In this document: piece by piece, positions 1 through 8,046 of the stretch
Layout: each line of letters begins with the position of its first letter
Position numbering within the stretch: the first letter of the stretch is position 1
NCBI RefSeq assembly: GCF_900547205.1
Contig: NZ_URFY01000045.1
Span: 1 to 35,981, forward strand
Length of the DNA stretch: 35,981 nucleotides
Direction: 5' to 3'
Source of the DNA: an uncultured Bacteroides sp.
Lineage (GTDB): Bacteria > Bacteroidota > Bacteroidia > Bacteroidales > Bacteroidaceae
Translations under genes and position numbers: made by a program
The notes under the pieces: generated by a model
What the model was told of the DNA's origin: nothing
What the model saw: only the letters and a program-made list of their open reading frames with translations
Database searches by the model: none

Positions 1-55
1 CTAGTGGTATACTTTTCAATTATTATGGTGGACTACTTTTGGGTTATTATTTACA
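1..55. mobile_element. Probable IS21-family terminus (partial)
   Basis: Positions 5-26 and 29-50 are two direct copies of a 22-bp unit with 17 identical positions and a period of 24 bp; both share TACTTTT and TTATTAT. The outer edge reads TTTACA at 50-55, which is TGTAAA on the other strand. Tandem end repeats and TGT/ACA tips are typical of IS21-family (IstA/IstB) elements. The coding frame of the neighbouring sigma gene is lost exactly here. The transposase genes would lie outside the window, so the family assignment is an inference from the end structure alone. Confidence 0.5.
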
Positions 56-290
56 CTAGTTTGTCCGGATGACGTAATGTTTCAATTGATGTGAAAATAA
101 TGATGAAAGCATCGTGAAGAAGATCTTGCGCAATTTGCTTGTCGTAAACGTAGCGAAGGCAAATCTTCATCAGTTTGTCCGAATAGGTCTCGTAGAGTAA
201 GCTTAAAGCCTGCTCGTCTCCTTCTTTGCACAAATCTATGAGTTTTCTTTTATCCATCTGGCGCATCAACGTTACTAATGTATGATGCAT
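51..290 (-). pseudogene. ECF sigma-70 factor, truncated (region 2 only)
   Basis: The 79-residue product matches the start of Bacteroidetes ECF sigma factors. It has the segment DLCKEGDEQALSLLYETY, then region 2 with QDLLHDAFIIIFTSI and the usual RHPDKL. Family members are about 180-200 residues and continue through a linker to helix-turn-helix region 4. Here the frame ends two codons after DKL, inside the putative IS terminus at 1-55, so region 4 is missing. Translation may start at 290 or at the internal Met (255-257) that begins MDKRKLIDL. A protein without region 4 should not recognise a -35 element, so this is probably non-functional. Confidence 0.7.
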
Positions 291-605
291 TAAAGTTGAA
301 AAGACTGCATGAACTTTTAGATTTTAACATTATAAGCTTTAAAGCTTGCTGTAATTAGGAACTCACTTTCAAGAATTATAGCATTTTTCAAAAGAATAAT
401 TGTGTATCCAAATTTTATCATTTGATGCCGTCAAAGTCGTTCATTCCTTTTCTTGTCTCCGTTGCCAATTGAAAATTGTTTATCATTCTTGCACAAACCC
501 TTTTCAAGTTTATAATAAAAACCATTATCGTTTATTATAAACGGGTATTGAGTTTATTATAAACTCTCATATTCCGTTTTAGTAATTTCTATTTGAATTT
601 GAACA
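291..605. other. Intergenic, AT-rich, no gene seen
   Basis: This stretch separates the broken sigma gene from the small transcription unit to its right. No open frame with coding character was found. The only clear structure is the set of phased palindromes at 508-566. Confidence 0.5.
508..566. repeat. Three phased copies of a GTTTATTATAAAC-like palindrome
   Basis: Two perfect 13-bp palindromes, GTTTATTATAAAC, lie at 530-542 and 552-564. The second extends to 17 bp (GAGTTTATTATAAACTC, 550-566). A degenerate third copy is at 508-522. The centres are 21-22 bp apart, about two helical turns. Such phasing suggests an operator array for a dimeric regulator, possibly acting on the truncated sigma gene 220-300 bp away. 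No regulator is identified. Confidence 0.4.
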
Positions 606-644
606 ACAAAAAAGGCTGCAAACCCTATAAGAGTTCGCAGCCTT
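606..644 (-). terminator. Rho-independent terminator
   Basis: Read on the minus strand, AAGGCTGC (637-644) pairs with GCAGCCTT (612-619) in an 8-bp perfect stem. A run of six T follows (608-613). It ends the small transcription unit that starts near 800. Confidence 0.75.
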
Positions 645-670
645 AGGCTTTCGAGGATATTATTTATACC

Positions 671-763
671 CTAATCTCCATGTATATTACTTGGAATATA
701 TGTTGCAATATTATACTTTGGTGCAGTTGGATTTAGATGCTTATATGGTTTTCTTTCTTTCAT
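671..763 (-). CDS. Small 30-residue peptide or sRNA unit
   Basis: An ATG at 761-763 opens a 30-codon frame ending in TAG at 671-673. The product starts MKERKPYKHLNP and ends YIPSNIHGD. It is basic, rich in Pro and Tyr, and has no signal peptide. The frame sits between a good sigma-ABfr promoter (805-835) and a strong terminator (606-644), so a transcript of about 190-200 nt is expected. I do not recognise the peptide. The unit could be a small protein gene or a non-coding RNA that happens to contain the frame; the fit of frame, promoter and terminator favours a real gene of some kind. Confidence 0.45.
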   Translation of the reverse strand: MKERKPYKHLNPTAPKYNIATYIPSNIHGD

Positions 764-804
764 TTTCAAGTTTTAATTTATAGTTCTATTGCACGATGCC
801 TCTA

Positions 805-835
805 CAAATATACAACATAAAAATGGGTTTGTCAA
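805..835 (-). promoter_or_regulatory. Sigma-ABfr-type promoter for the small unit
   Basis: On the minus strand the -7 element TATATTTG (805-812) matches TAnnTTTG. A TTG (833-835) lies 20 bp upstream, at the normal distance for the Bacteroides -33 element. The predicted start is near 797, about 35 bases before the ATG at 763. Confidence 0.6.
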
Positions 836-909
836 GTCCTTCGGACAGTTGAACGTTAATTTCGGCAGTTTAATGGATTCGCTCAATGAGATTGGCTGTA
901 ACTCATAAC

Positions 910-1650
910 TCACGGTTTCTCCAATTCTATATCAGGCTTAAAAAAATCGTTTTTACTGATTTTAGTGAAATGCTTCGCTTTATCTCCTGCATCTACAACG
1001 ATGGTAACTGAATCGTTCCATTCTTTAAGCGTGGCAAAAGAAGAGATGTCGCACGATATTGAGCCATAATCAATACTTGTTTTCGTCCATTTATCCGGTG
1101 TACGAAGATTATAGCAGAGTTGCAAATGCAAAGTGTCGGAAGTTAGTTTTTCCGGGTCATATACAAGATTTATTTTGGCATAAGCTTTTTCCAGATCAAC
1201 CAAATTGACCATATATAATCCTGTATGTAAATTGAAGTAGCCACGATAGCCACGACTTACTGACAGAAAAGGGGCGATCTGACAACTGTCCTTATCAGTG
1301 ATTTGCTTTTTTTCTGCTTCATCTCTGCTGATTGGGCGAATCACGTCATAAACTGTATATGGGATAACATGAGCATTATCAATACAAATCACATTATCGG
1401 CAGTAATTTTCCAATCCTCTTCATTATAGTTGAAAGCGAAGTACCCTCTTTCTATGCCTGTAAGCCACCGGTCATAAGAAATAGCAAAGCCGCCGCCATC
1501 CATATAGCAGTAGAAGCCATTAATAGAATCGCCTGTAATAGTGGCCGTTTGCATGAATCCTCTGTATCCATCGTCTTCATCCTCGCAGCTTATAAAACTA
1601 ATTGTGCTGATGAATAATAACAATATTCCGAATAAATGTTTTGTTCTCAT
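910..1650 (-). CDS. NigD-like lipoprotein
   Basis: This 246-residue protein has a lipoprotein signal ending in the lipobox SFISC, with Cys22 followed by the acidic run EDEDD. That run resembles the surface-export signal of Bacteroidetes lipoproteins. The following GFMQTATITGDSINGFYCYMD and the C-terminal DYGSISCDISSF strand fit the two beta-rich domains of NigD-like proteins, whose molecular role is unknown. It is the last gene of a three-gene operon, 32 bp after the SH3-like gene. The lipoprotein call is firm. The family call rests on sequence feel rather than an alignment. Confidence 0.65.
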   Translation of the reverse strand: MRTKHLFGILLLFISTISFISCEDEDDGYRGFMQTATITGDSINGFYCYMDGGGFAISYDRWLTGIERGYFAFNYNEEDWKITADNVICIDNAHVIPYTVYDVIRPISRDEAEKKQITDKDSCQIAPFLSVSRGYRGYFNLHTGLYMVNLVDLEKAYAKINLVYDPEKLTSDTLHLQLCYNLRTPDKWTKTSIDYGSISCDISSFATLKEWNDSVTIVVDAGDKAKHFTKISKNDFFKPDIELEKP

Positions 1651-1682
1651 CTTCTTTTATATTTCTAGTTACAACTTTATTG

Positions 1683-2474
1683 TTAATCCATTTTCTTTAT
1701 TCCTACTTCTACACTGTCAATGGGTACATATCCTATAAAATCTTCATAAGTAGGCATTTTTACAGTGCACCAATCTCCGGCAATACTGTCTATAATAGCA
1801 AATACACCCCATCGTACGCCTTTACTTTTTGCTCTATCTTTATGAGGAGATGTATAAATTCTATTGGTGCAAAGGTATACTTTATCTCCTTTTTGAATAG
1901 GTGTAAATGAAATTGTTCTGCAACCGCCCGGCATTTCTAAATTAGTTTTATACTTAGAAGCCACTTCCGAAGTACTCAATGCTGGTAAGCTAACAGGTAG
2001 GAGATGTTCACGACTATTGCCGGAGTTTGAAAACGGATGTTCCATATATCGTTGTGAACCACTAATATATAGCTTCCCACAATTATTGTCATAATAGTCA
2101 TAAACGGCATATATTAGATTACCCTGCTCGTCGTAATAAGCCACATTACGTAGGTCTCCACCATCACTCCACCATTCAACGCTTTTGCGCACGTTTCCGG
2201 TATTGTCGAAATATAGGATTGCAAATACATGAACCTGTAAGTGATTGATACTTGCTGCCACCTCACAATGGTTATACATATTATTAGGGATAATCTCATC
2301 ATTCATGTATCGTCCCATACTATCTACCGGCACAAGATAACCAACGTTTAATCTCATCTTGTTTATAGTTTCAATCTGCTTTGTGCATTGCTCATAAACT
2401 TCTTTCTTTGTTGACGTATATGCCGACAAAACAAATGCTGAGATAAGACAGATGTATATGATTATCTTTTTCAT
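1683..2474 (-). CDS. Exported protein with C-terminal SH3-like segment
   Basis: This 263-residue protein begins with a signal peptide (MKKIIIYICLISAFVLSAYT), so it is probably periplasmic. Residues from about 85 to 135 hold aromatic short strands (VYDYYDNNCGKLYISG) like those of MORN/YD-type beta repeats. The C-terminal part (WCTVKMPTYEDFIGYVPIDSVEV) resembles a bacterial SH3 domain, which in other envelope proteins binds peptidoglycan. No catalytic motif is visible. It lies between a beta-barrel gene and a NigD-like lipoprotein gene with gaps of 36 and 32 bp, so it is probably co-transcribed. The function is unknown. Confidence 0.6.
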   Translation of the reverse strand: MKKIIIYICLISAFVLSAYTSTKKEVYEQCTKQIETINKMRLNVGYLVPVDSMGRYMNDEIIPNNMYNHCEVAASINHLQVHVFAILYFDNTGNVRKSVEWWSDGGDLRNVAYYDEQGNLIYAVYDYYDNNCGKLYISGSQRYMEHPFSNSGNSREHLLPVSLPALSTSEVASKYKTNLEMPGGCRTISFTPIQKGDKVYLCTNRIYTSPHKDRAKSKGVRWGVFAIIDSIAGDWCTVKMPTYEDFIGYVPIDSVEVGIKKMD

Positions 2475-2510
2475 TGATGTGTTTAGAAACTAAAGTTATT
2501 AACATTTAAA

Positions 2511-3155
2511 TCATCTCCCGAACTGAATGCCAACTCCGAAATTTAAATATGTAATATTATTCTTGAACCAACTGTGGTCTACGCCATCGTCATATCCATC
2601 CGGATTCGACAAACGAGCATCCGGATTGACAACCCAGTCGGCTGTAAGTACATCCATCCGCAGCACTCCTGAGAATTTGCGGGTGATGCGAAACTCGTAG
2701 CCTAGGGCAAATGACAGACCGCAATATCCCCGTTGGAAAAGATGACCATGCCGTTCATTCCGGTTGTACGTCCGTTCCTGATAATTCATATAGCCGATAC
2801 CAAACGAAATGAAACCACCTTGATTTCCATCGCTCCATAAGTAACGGTAAGTGATGTTAGGACGAATGAAGTGGAGATGCATCTTGTCCGGCAGGCGGGC
2901 CATTCTCAAATAATCGTACTGAATGCCTGAAGCAAAACTGGGAGTGAAATAATAGCGTCCTTCAAGCATCAGGTCGTAACCGACACGATCGCCGTTTTTT
3001 GCGAAGAAATCGTTGTGGTTCCCCTCAACGCGTGGCACTGAAACGCCGCCGCCCAGTGATATACTGTAGATTTGCGGCAGATAGTCTTGTGCTTGCAGCC
3101 CGGAGGCAGCGCAACTAAAGAATACAGTCAATAGAATAAATAGTTTTTTCATCAT
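2511..3155 (-). CDS. Outer membrane beta-barrel protein
   Basis: This 214-residue protein has a signal peptide (cleavage near GLQAQ, about residue 23). It then shows alternating amphipathic strands typical of the eight-strand OmpA/OmpX-like barrel fold: YSISLGGGVSVP, YDLMLEGRYYFTP, FISFGIGYMNY and a last strand YLNFGVGIQFGR. Its length suits a small barrel without a peptidoglycan domain. It is the first gene of the 910-3155 operon. A Met-Met start gives two equally good initiation codons. Cargo or binding partner cannot be inferred. Confidence 0.7.
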   Translation of the reverse strand: MMKKLFILLTVFFSCAASGLQAQDYLPQIYSISLGGGVSVPRVEGNHNDFFAKNGDRVGYDLMLEGRYYFTPSFASGIQYDYLRMARLPDKMHLHFIRPNITYRYLWSDGNQGGFISFGIGYMNYQERTYNRNERHGHLFQRGYCGLSFALGYEFRITRKFSGVLRMDVLTADWVVNPDARLSNPDGYDDGVDHSWFKNNITYLNFGVGIQFGR

Positions 3156-3218
3156 AGTCTATCGGGTGTGTTTTTGTTTGTACGCGATTAATCCGTCAGT
3201 CTGGATTCTTATACGGCA

Positions 3219-3226
3219 CAAAGATA
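3219..3226 (-). promoter_or_regulatory. Promoter -7 element of the envelope operon
   Basis: The minus strand reads TATCTTTG, an exact TAnnTTTG, 64 bp upstream of the beta-barrel start codon. No clear -33 TTTG lies 19-21 bp further upstream, so the promoter may be weak or activator-dependent. Confidence 0.5.
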
Positions 3227-3367
3227 AAAAATAAAAGTAATAGAGTGATAATGTGATAGAAACAGATTGCACGCGAACTAACAAAAATAAGATTCCCATT
3301 GTTATAATTATCAATGAATTGAAAAAGTGAAGTGAGAGATGTTGTATCATTTTTAATAAATAGTAAT

Positions 3368-4147
3368 ATGAACAGATTAGAAGGGAAGAAAGCTATCGTC
3401 ACCGGCTCCAGTTCGGGAATCGGTAGAGCGATTGCACTTTTGTTTGCAAGGGAAGGTGCAGAAGTGGTTGTGACATACCATTCGGGTGCGGACCGTGCGA
3501 AAGCCGTTGTAGATGAAATTGTAAATAATGGCGGTAAGGCCAAAGCCTACGAGGTGAATGTGTCGGATGAAAACGAGATTAAGCGATTTTTTAAAGAGCT
3601 GGAAAATGATTTCGGCGACATAGACATACTCGTCAATAATGCCGGAATTAACGGCAGTCAGACACCCGTAGAGGATATGACTACCGAACAATGGGACAAA
3701 GTGGTAAAAGTAAATCTTTACGGACCGTTCTTTTGCAGCCGTGAGTTTTTGCAGATTAAGAAAAAATATGGGACGTACAAAGGAAGCCGTATCATCAATG
3801 TGACTTCAATCCACCAATACGTCAATGTGCGGGGAAATGCCAATTACAATGCCTCCAAATCCGCCATGCGCAATCTGGCTTATACGATGGCACTCGAACT
3901 TGCCGACCGTGAGTTGACTGTGAATAACATAGCACCGGGCATGATTCTGACTCCTATCAATGAAAAGGTGATAAACGATCCTGAAAGGCTTAAGAGAGCA
4001 GATAGCATCATCCCCTTCCATAGAGGAGGAAAACCGGAAGAAGTAGCCAACGTAGCTCTGTTCCTCGCTTCGGATGAGAGTTCTTACGTGACAGGCAGTA
4101 CCTATACCGTCGATGGTGCACTGTCTATTCTGGGTCCTGATGCATAA
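3368..4147 (+). CDS. SDR-family oxidoreductase, glucose 1-dehydrogenase-like
   Basis: This is a 259-residue classical short-chain dehydrogenase. The Rossmann cofactor motif TGSSSGIG is at 12-19 and NNAG at 90-93. The catalytic Ser147, Tyr160 and Lys164 lie in the YNASK pattern, and the C-terminal VTGSTYTVDGA is standard for the family. Overall it resembles Bacillus glucose 1-dehydrogenase, about 261 residues. The ATG at 3368 gives the usual MNRLEGKKAIVTG start; a GTG at 3332 in frame would add 12 unlikely residues. It sits 12 bp before a GlcU-like transporter gene, the same pairing as the Bacillus glcU-gdh operon. That supports a sugar substrate, but the exact sugar is inferred. Confidence 0.85.
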   Translation: MNRLEGKKAIVTGSSSGIGRAIALLFAREGAEVVVTYHSGADRAKAVVDEIVNNGGKAKAYEVNVSDENEIKRFFKELENDFGDIDILVNNAGINGSQTPVEDMTTEQWDKVVKVNLYGPFFCSREFLQIKKKYGTYKGSRIINVTSIHQYVNVRGNANYNASKSAMRNLAYTMALELADRELTVNNIAPGMILTPINEKVINDPERLKRADSIIPFHRGGKPEEVANVALFLASDESSYVTGSTYTVDGALSILGPDA

Positions 4148-4159
4148 AACGATACCTGT

Positions 4160-5032
4160 ATGGATATATTAGACTGGCTGATTGCCTTTATTCCGATACT
4201 CTCATTCGGTCTTATACCCGTCATCGGGACATTGATCGGAGGTAAACCTACGGAGCAATCTATGGGTATTGCACTGGGTGGATTTGTGTTTTCACTTATT
4301 ATTCTGATATTTCGCCGACCGGATATTTCGCCCCATATCTTCATTATTGGTTTCTTGTCCGGTGTTTTCTGGTCTATAGGGTCGGTGGGGCAGTTTATGG
4401 GAATCAATGCACTGGGTGTATCACGAGCTACTCCCATGCTGAACGGAGGGCAAATTATCGGAACATCCATCTTGGGGGTAATGTTGGGAGACTGGGCATC
4501 GGCCAGTGCTAAGACGTACGGGTTCATTGCACTTTTCCTGATCATCGTCGGCATATTTTTCACCTCCTATAAGCAGCAGGATGATAATAGTAAGGTGAAA
4601 ACTCAATGGGCAAGAGGTATCATTATCAATCTGATTGCCGTGCTGGGCTTTACGGCTTATGTCGGCATACTAAAGTATTATAATATAGATGGCTGGAGTA
4701 GTATCTTCCCCCAGTCAATTGGTCAGATTGTGGCAATCTATATTCTCGGGCTCGTCATATTCAAAGCTCAATCCTTTACTAAGTTTTCTTTCCGAAACAG
4801 TGTTATCGGTGTCATTTGGGGAGTGGGCAACATTGCTCTTCTTCTTTCACAGGCAAGTCTGGGACTATCTATTGCCTATCCAGTCAGCCAGGCGGCAGTG
4901 ATTGTATCCGTATTCGGAGGAGTGTTGATTAATAAAGAGCGGAAGACGCGGAAGGAGTGGATTTCTGCCGGCATAGGTATAGCTATTATTTGTGCGGGGC
5001 TATTCATGATTTATCTTTCCGGTAAGCACTGA
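4160..5032 (+). CDS. GRP-family sugar uptake protein (GlcU-like)
   Basis: This 290-residue integral membrane protein has about ten hydrophobic helices. Its repeated DMT-like architecture fits the glucose/ribose porter (GRP) family, including FWSIGSVGQFMGINALGVSRATP in the first half and GVGNIALLLSQASLGLSIAYPVSQ in the second. Family members such as GlcU take up glucose or ribose with protons across the inner membrane. The gene lies 12 bp after the SDR gene and 5 bp before the RNase Z gene, so the three are probably co-transcribed. Substrate is inferred from family and from the dehydrogenase neighbour. Confidence 0.85.
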   Translation: MDILDWLIAFIPILSFGLIPVIGTLIGGKPTEQSMGIALGGFVFSLIILIFRRPDISPHIFIIGFLSGVFWSIGSVGQFMGINALGVSRATPMLNGGQIIGTSILGVMLGDWASASAKTYGFIALFLIIVGIFFTSYKQQDDNSKVKTQWARGIIINLIAVLGFTAYVGILKYYNIDGWSSIFPQSIGQIVAIYILGLVIFKAQSFTKFSFRNSVIGVIWGVGNIALLLSQASLGLSIAYPVSQAAVIVSVFGGVLINKERKTRKEWISAGIGIAIICAGLFMIYLSGKH

Positions 5033-5037
5033 GCCAG

Positions 5038-5973
5038 ATGAAGATGAACGATAAAAGACCTTTTAAAGTAACAGTGGTCGGAAACGGTGCAGCCATTCCG
5101 TCGGCGGGGAAATATCATTCTTCGCAGGTGGTCAATGTATCCGGAAAGTTGTTTCTGATGGACTGTGGAGAAGGTACGCAGAAAGCACTGCTCGAAAACG
5201 GAATAAACCCGCAAAAGTTGAAAGCCATTTTTATTTCTCATATGCATGGCGATCACTTTTACGGGCTTTTCCCGCTTTTGGAGACTCTGGCTTTGTCGCA
5301 ACATCCGGAGCCGCTGATGGTTTTTGCCCCGCTACCGATGGGCGATATGCTGAACTGTATAGCAAAGGTTCTCTATAATGGAAAAGGCTTTCATGTGGAT
5401 TATCATCCGGTGGATACGACTTCCCATCAGATGATATATGAGAATAAGGAAGTCGAAATCTGGTCGTTGCCTTTGAAGCATCGTGTTCTGTCAAGCGGCT
5501 ATCTGGTGAGGGAGAAATCACCGGGGCTGAATGTCCGCAAAGATGTGATAACTGAGTATAATTTCAGCGTCGACGAAATCTTATCCATAAAAAGAGGAGA
5601 GGACGGGCTGAGGAATGGACTTATCATCCCCAATAATCAACTCACTTATATTCCCTACATTCCCCGCAGCTATGCCTATTGCACGGATACTGTCTATTCT
5701 GAAGAATTGATAGATTGGGTGAAAGGCGTTGATTTGCTTTATCATGAAGCCACCTATGCCGCTAGAGACAGTGAAATGGCAAAGATAAACGGTCATTCCA
5801 CCACTATGGAAGCTGCCGAAATAGCTTCGAAAGCTGGAGTAAAGAGACTATTGATAGGGCATTTCTCCTTGAGATACAAAGACCCTGAACTCCTCGTTCG
5901 TGAAGCGAAAGCTGTATTTCCAAATACGGAGGAGGCGGTGATGGGGGAAACGTATAATCTCACCACAGAGTAA
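5038..5973 (+). CDS. rnz: Ribonuclease Z
   Basis: This 311-residue metallo-beta-lactamase-fold enzyme is close to the usual 300-310 residues of the short tRNase Z form. The zinc motif SHMHGDH (67-73) is present, with later histidine/aspartate ligands in LPLKHRV, HEATY, NGHST and IGHFS. The enzyme cuts the 3' trailer from tRNA precursors that lack an encoded CCA. The start is 5 bp after the GlcU-like gene stop; MKM offers two in-frame ATGs. Its last codons (CTCACCACAGAG) form part of a long inverted repeat at 5961-6067. Confidence 0.93.
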   Translation: MKMNDKRPFKVTVVGNGAAIPSAGKYHSSQVVNVSGKLFLMDCGEGTQKALLENGINPQKLKAIFISHMHGDHFYGLFPLLETLALSQHPEPLMVFAPLPMGDMLNCIAKVLYNGKGFHVDYHPVDTTSHQMIYENKEVEIWSLPLKHRVLSSGYLVREKSPGLNVRKDVITEYNFSVDEILSIKRGEDGLRNGLIIPNNQLTYIPYIPRSYAYCTDTVYSEELIDWVKGVDLLYHEATYAARDSEMAKINGHSTTMEAAEIASKAGVKRLLIGHFSLRYKDPELLVREAKAVFPNTEEAVMGETYNLTTE

Positions 5974-6067
5974 CACAGGGTAGCACAGAGTTTTTAACTA
6001 TCTTATCTCCATCCTTTTTTCTTCGTAAAAGAAAGAACTCCGTGAAACTCTGTGCTACTCTGTGGTG
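5961..6067. repeat. Long inverted repeat between convergent genes
   Basis: The arms are built from CACCACAGAGTA plus TAGCACAGAGTT (5961-5994) and the reverse complement AACTCTGTGCTACTCTGTGGTG (6046-6067). The left arm has an extra copy of the internal ACACAGGG unit. The spacer holds TTTTTT and GAAAGAAC. It can end transcription of rnz from one side and pulA from the other. The left arm overlaps the last four sense codons and stop of rnz. Similar dispersed palindromes are common in Bacteroides genomes. Confidence 0.65.
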
Positions 6068-6072
6068 AAATA

Positions 6073-8046
6073 TTATCGATATAGAATCAGCGCCGAAGAA
6101 GCCGCAATCGTCACATTCCCTCCTGATATCTTTTCCTCGCTCTCCAGATTAATCTGTCCGTCACGGCAAACCACCGTCCATTCCTGTTCCAGTATATTGA
6201 TTTCCGCCTCATGGCGGTTGCCATTATATGCTATAAGGATTTCTGTCCATTCATCACCGTTAGCGTGTTCACCAAGCGTATAAGCAATCACACCCGAATC
6301 GCCTGTATCTAAAAAGTGCAACCATTGCTGTATTCCCTCCACCGTAGGGATGCGGAACGCGGGATGTGTTTTGCGAAGAGCAATCAATCCTTTCAGATAA
6401 TTAAAGAAGTCGAGGTTTTTATCTTTAAACGACCAGTCGATTTGATTTACCGAATCGGGAGCATTGAAACTGTTTGGATTCCCCTGTTTATCCTGTATCA
6501 TTTCCTCACCGCCGCGGATAAAAGGAATGCCTTGGGCCGTTAAGAGCACGGTGTGTATCAATTTGTCAATCGGAACCAGTTCCTCTTCCGCATGGTCGCC
6601 AAGTACGGACAGTTTTAGTTTATCCACCAGCGTATATCCGTCATGGCACGAAACGAAGTTCACCACTTGCGAGGGGGCGGCAGCGTAAGGCCACGAACTG
6701 TAAAGCAATCCGTTGAAATCTACTTGCGGATGCTCCGTAGCGCCAACAATCCCGAATTTCACCGGTTCGTAATTCCCGTCGATATTCCCCGCTGCATATC
6801 CCGGATGCTGCTCGTCGAATGTGCTACCCTTCAGTCCATCCCGGAAATCATCGCAGAACACGGCGATGCCTTCCATCTGGCTGACATTATCTTTCACCGC
6901 CCTTTGTTCCAGTGGCAATGGAGAATCTGCGGCAAGCCAGCCTTCCCCGTACACAAAAATAGTCGGATTAATCTTCATCAGCTCTCCTCTGAGTCGATTC
7001 ATCGTCTCAATGTCATGAATCCCCATGAGGTCGAACCGGAAGCCGTCGATGTGATACTCTGTCGCCCAGAATTTCACGGACTCGATGATGTACCGGCGAA
7101 CCATTTCGCGTTCCGAAGCCGTCTCATTGCCGCATCCCGATCCATTCGAGTAAGAACCGTCGGGATTCTGACGATAAAAATATCCGGGCACAGTCAGATT
7201 GAAATTTGAGTGATTGGTTGATGCCGTATGGTTATATACCACGTCGAACACCACGCGAAGCCCATTCTCGTGCAGGCTTTTCACCATCTCTTTAAACTCG
7301 CGAATGCGGGTGACGGGATTACCCGGATTGGTGGAATAACTACCATCCGGTACATTATAATTTTTCGGATCATATCCCCAGTTATACTGATTCTCGTCCA
7401 GCTTCTTCTCATCTACTGTTGCAAAATCAAAGGAAGGAAGTATGTGGATATGCGTCACGCCGAGCTCTTTCAGGTGGTCTATGCCGGAAGCGTGACCCTC
7501 CGGTGTTTTAGTACCGGTTTCCGTCAGAGCCAGAAACTTGCCTTTGTTTGTAACTCCCGAATCAGGTGCAATGCTGAAATCACGATGGTGCAGTTCATAG
7601 AGAATAATGTCCGAGTACATTTTCAGTTCGGGCGACTGATCCGACTCCCAACCCTCGGGATTCGTCTCGTTCCAGTCGATCACCGCTGCACGATTGCCAT
7701 TGATGCCGACAGCTTTTGCCCAGATGCCGGGCGTTTCTTCCAGCCATTTTCCATCCTTCTCTATCTGGAAGGTGTAAAACTTGCCTTTCAGATCACGGTC
7801 GATGTTGATGCGCCATGTGCCGTCATCGGCCGGGTTCATTTCAATTTGTTCTTCCGGTTCGCCACCCTCTCCGGCGGTATACAAGTTGAGGCGGGCTTTA
7901 CTTGCAGTTGGTGCCCATAGAGTAAACACAGATTGTTCGGGCTTGTACACTAATTCCAAGTCGTTGCCATAATAACCCGGATACTTGTCGAACGAATCCA
8001 ATTGGTCCGCCGACGGATGATTCTTAATCTCTTCCATATCGATCAT
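6073..8046 (-). CDS. pulA: Type I pullulanase (GH13)
   Basis: This 657-residue enzyme debranches alpha-1,6 links in pullulan, glycogen and starch products. It has an N-terminal CBM48-like beta domain (about 28-125). The GH13 barrel shows the type I pullulanase signature YNWGYDP (221-227), then DVVYNH (268-273), GFRFDL with nucleophile Asp339, YGEGW with acid/base Glu368, and SCHDG with Asp469. No signal peptide is present, so it is probably cytoplasmic. The ATG at 8046 is preferred: it follows AAAGGA by 12 bases, whereas the longer frame would need a TTG at 8073. It is transcribed alone and converges on rnz. Confidence 0.93.
   Translation of the reverse strand: MIDMEEIKNHPSADQLDSFDKYPGYYGNDLELVYKPEQSVFTLWAPTASKARLNLYTAGEGGEPEEQIEMNPADDGTWRINIDRDLKGKFYTFQIEKDGKWLEETPGIWAKAVGINGNRAAVIDWNETNPEGWESDQSPELKMYSDIILYELHHRDFSIAPDSGVTNKGKFLALTETGTKTPEGHASGIDHLKELGVTHIHILPSFDFATVDEKKLDENQYNWGYDPKNYNVPDGSYSTNPGNPVTRIREFKEMVKSLHENGLRVVFDVVYNHTASTNHSNFNLTVPGYFYRQNPDGSYSNGSGCGNETASEREMVRRYIIESVKFWATEYHIDGFRFDLMGIHDIETMNRLRGELMKINPTIFVYGEGWLAADSPLPLEQRAVKDNVSQMEGIAVFCDDFRDGLKGSTFDEQHPGYAAGNIDGNYEPVKFGIVGATEHPQVDFNGLLYSSWPYAAAPSQVVNFVSCHDGYTLVDKLKLSVLGDHAEEELVPIDKLIHTVLLTAQGIPFIRGGEEMIQDKQGNPNSFNAPDSVNQIDWSFKDKNLDFFNYLKGLIALRKTHPAFRIPTVEGIQQWLHFLDTGDSGVIAYTLGEHANGDEWTEILIAYNGNRHEAEINILEQEWTVVCRDGQINLESEEKISGGNVTIAASSALILYR

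Noticed and set aside
7228..7920. 230-residue open frame opposite the pullulanase gene
   Set aside because: It lies wholly antisense to well-supported pulA codons, and its product has no recognisable motif.
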